A stretch of DNA of 64,000 nucleotides from MPNP01 sp026710155. Its GTDB lineage: Bacteria > Pseudomonadota > Alphaproteobacteria > Rhodobacterales > Rhodobacteraceae. Under the pieces are notes generated by a model. It saw nothing but the letters and a program-made list of their open reading frames with translations, did not search any database and was not told the DNA's origin. The position numbers were made by a program, and so were the translations under genes. The DNA lies in the NCBI GenBank assembly GCA_965200885.1, contig OZ241737.1, positions 2,046,001 through 2,110,000 of the forward strand. The letters are read 5' to 3'. This document shows positions 63,812 through 64,000 of this stretch, one piece after another (the stretch's first letter is position 1; every line of letters begins with the position of its first letter).

Positions 63812-63884
63812 TACCATTGGAAAATATTTGAATGAATCTCATATAATCGGGAAGCAATTTTTAACTTATTACAGGAATTAACCC

Positions 63885-64000
63885 ATGGTACTTCGAATTA
63901 ATGACACTGCACCGGATTTTACAATTGATACCACTGAAGGAGAAATCAACTTCCATGAATGGATAGGTGATGGTTACGCTGTATTGTTTTCCCATCCCAA
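63885..64000 (+). CDS. Peroxiredoxin (AhpC/TSA, 1-Cys type), 3' truncated by the window edge
   Basis: Only the first 38 codons are visible. VLRINDTAPDFTIDTTEGEI followed by FHEWIGDGYAVLFSHP matches the N-terminus of Prx6-type 1-Cys peroxiredoxins, in which the peroxidatic Cys comes a few residues after SHP (outside the window). The ATG at 63885 is preceded by AGGAATTAACCC. Confidence 0.8.
   Translation, partial: MVLRINDTAPDFTIDTTEGEINFHEWIGDGYAVLFSHP

Noticed and set aside
1..64000. CRISPR arrays
   Set aside because: No series of regularly spaced short direct repeats was seen; the repeats present are isolated inverted-repeat elements.

Overview
The window looks like chromosome of an alphaproteobacterium, most likely marine. 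Core genes are alphaproteobacterial in style (uvrA, cysS, cimA, lpdA, tgt, lon, sufA/sufT, an AlaX editing protein). A DMSP-type gene pair (dmdA-like and acuI), TRAP-TAXI and TctABC-type carboxylate transporters and malate synthase G point to marine heterotrophy. Clade is not resolved from sequence alone. The density of MITE-like repeats, insertion sequences and pseudogenes suggests relaxed selection or a host-associated lifestyle (inference).

Layout. 1-10.9 kb: ordinary housekeeping genes (uvrA partial, cysS-cimA, an MFS transporter, an alkA-type glycosylase, an esterase, DUF924, lpdA). 10.9-15.2 kb: two short inverted-repeat elements, an hsdS pseudogene, then a minus-strand two-gene restriction-like locus made of a GHKL ATPase-nuclease and a C5-cytosine methyltransferase whose motif I is encoded by a run of 12 G. 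15.6-20.85 kb: a TRAP-TAXI transporter and a second cytosine methyltransferase, bracketed by two inverted copies of a ~174 bp element. 20.9-30.35 kb: a GC-richer island bracketed by two 174 bp repeats that read as identical and inverted. It holds a KAP NTPase with a small membrane protein, plus decaying defence genes: AbiEii-like (split by an IS4 element with an 8 bp target duplication), Uma2, ankyrin and ApeA/HEPN. 30.6-38.55 kb: an AT-rich five-gene operon with GHKL (MORC-like) ATPase, Z1-domain ATPase, PD-(D/E)XK nuclease, AIPR protein and a membrane-anchored protein with a GHNNPPE motif. The methyltransferase at 19-20.5 kb is probably its missing partner, separated by the island. 38.6-43.1 kb: mug-type glycosylase, tpiA, IS remnants, a glpD pseudogene, sufA/sufT. 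43.9-64 kb: tgt, lon, tRNA-Val, tRNA-Asp, DUF2182-DUF1326, dmdA-like-acuI-glcB, tctC-tctAB-prpF-cysK, a mechanosensitive channel, a VapBC-like pair whose toxin is joined by a -1 frameshift at A_AAA_AAG, alaX and the start of a peroxiredoxin gene.

The most interesting part is 11-38.5 kb, a layered defence island. It has two different GHKL-ATPase/methyltransferase systems within 27 kb, a possible phase-variation tract inside one methyltransferase, and inverted repeats that could insert, flip or excise large blocks. All functional assignments come from reading motifs in the translated sequence; no database search was run.
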